A stretch of 6,346 bases of DNA from positions 1 through 6,346 of the forward strand of contig JAPKDI010000075.1 of NCBI GenBank assembly GCA_026421105.1, given 5' to 3'. Source of the DNA: Alphaproteobacteria bacterium. GTDB lineage: Bacteria; Pseudomonadota; Alphaproteobacteria; SHVP01. A program made the translations under genes and the position numbers. Under the pieces are notes generated by a model that was given only the letters and a program-made list of their open reading frames with translations, made no database searches and was not told the DNA's origin. Below, piece by piece: positions 5,715 to 6,346 of this stretch. Numbering within the stretch: position 1 is the first letter of the stretch; each line of letters begins with the position of its first letter.

Positions 5715-6346
5715 ATGCCCCCCACAAACGAAAAAAAGCCGCCGATCCCGCTACTACTGTCGATTCAGGTCGGCGGCATTGTGGCGATCAATGTGTTTGC
5801 GCCCTCGATGCCAGACATTGCCCAGTCCTTGGAAACAACGGCTTCAGCTGTCCAACTGACGATTACGGTCTTCCTCGTCGGGTTTTCGTTGGGGCAACTC
5901 GTCTATGGGCCGATCTCTGATCGGCTGGGCCGACGCAGCGTGCTGTTTGGCGGCATGTTCTTGTTTTTGGCGGCGAATGCCGCTTGTGCGGCGGCGGTTT
6001 CGATCGATTGGCTCTTGGCCGCCCGTCTCGTGCAGGGGTTTGGCGCGTGCTGCGGCAGCGTCCTGATGCGAGCGATGGTCCGCGATTTATATGGCCGCGA
6101 AGACGCGGTCCGGATTATGAGCTATTTGGCGGTGGGGGCGGGGATTACCGCTGCGATCTCGCCTTCCATAGGCAGCGCGCTGATCGTCTTTGGATGGCGT
6201 GCCAACTTCTGGTTCCTAGCAATTGCCGCAGCCTTGCCAATGGTCCTAGCCTATATGTGGCTTCCTGAGACCCATCCACCGGCGCGTCGCTTGGCAGGGC
6301 GTAGCGGAAGCATCGTTGGCGCCTACGGCACGTTGATGCGTTCGCC
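5715..6346 (+). CDS. MFS efflux transporter, Bcr/CflA-type (3' end missing)
   Basis: The frame opens at ATG 5715 and stays open to the right edge, giving 210 residues, about half of a usual 400-residue transporter. Hydrophobic segments are visible at about 12-30, 46-65, 76-95, 99-118, 137-158 and 163-183, i.e. the N-terminal six-helix bundle. MFS motif A lies between helices 2 and 3 as GQLVYGPISDRLGRR (60-74). A motif B-like RLVQG (104-108) follows in helix 4. The sequence MPDIAQSL...VQLTITVFLVGFSLGQLVYGPISDRLGRR and the PETHPPARR end of helix 6 resemble the Bcr/CflA drug-resistance subfamily, inner-membrane proton antiporters that export small molecules. The substrate is not predictable. The ATG lacks a clear Shine-Dalgarno. 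Upstream in-frame TTG (5670) or GTG (5634) codons are possible but would add residues not usual in the family. Starting at M32 would delete helix 1. Confidence 0.88.
   Translation, partial: MPPTNEKKPPIPLLLSIQVGGIVAINVFAPSMPDIAQSLETTASAVQLTITVFLVGFSLGQLVYGPISDRLGRRSVLFGGMFLFLAANAACAAAVSIDWLLAARLVQGFGACCGSVLMRAMVRDLYGREDAVRIMSYLAVGAGITAAISPSIGSALIVFGWRANFWFLAIAAALPMVLAYMWLPETHPPARRLAGRSGSIVGAYGTLMRS

Noticed and set aside
5528..5920. 130-codon plus-strand frame crossing the typA-MFS spacer
   Set aside because: It starts inside typA antisense and continues out of frame with the MFS transporter, whose motifs are unambiguous.

Overview
This 6.3 kb window looks like ordinary chromosomal DNA from a moderately GC-rich proteobacterium, probably an alphaproteobacterium. 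That placement rests on gene content and protein style only; there is no rRNA or other phylogenetic marker here. I see no phage genes, IS elements, tRNA, rRNA or CRISPR.

Layout. (1) Positions 1-316, minus strand, hold the 5' part of a very basic, Lys/Ala/Pro-repeat histone H1-like protein that runs off the left edge. (2) A 167-bp divergent intergenic region (317-483) follows. (3) Three tightly packed plus-strand genes come next: a GMC-family FAD-dependent oxidoreductase (484-2109), a 70-residue protein that resembles the GatC/AtzG small-subunit group (2122-2334), and an amidase-signature hydrolase with an intact Lys-cisSer-Ser triad (2337-3755). Gaps are 12 and 2 bp, so this is almost certainly one operon. 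(4) typA/bipA, a ribosome-associated translational GTPase, lies convergently on the minus strand (3752-5569). Its stop codon shares the palindrome CTAG with the amidase stop. (5) A 145-bp divergent spacer (5570-5714) leads to the 5' part of a Bcr/CflA-type MFS efflux transporter (5715 to the right edge).

How they fit together. The three-gene operon is the functional unit of interest. The amidase and the small upstream protein look like a two-subunit hydrolase of the AtzE-AtzG type (a GatA-like catalytic chain plus a GatC-like chain, without GatB). The GMC flavoprotein would oxidise an alcohol group on the same substrate or on a product. The substrate cannot be read from the sequence. The flanking genes (nucleoid protein, TypA, efflux pump) have no evident link to this operon.

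The most useful lead is the uncharacterised small subunit-amidase-GMC cassette. Secondary observations are the tandem 8-residue repeat and odd aromatic tail of the histone-like protein, and the four-base shared convergent stop.
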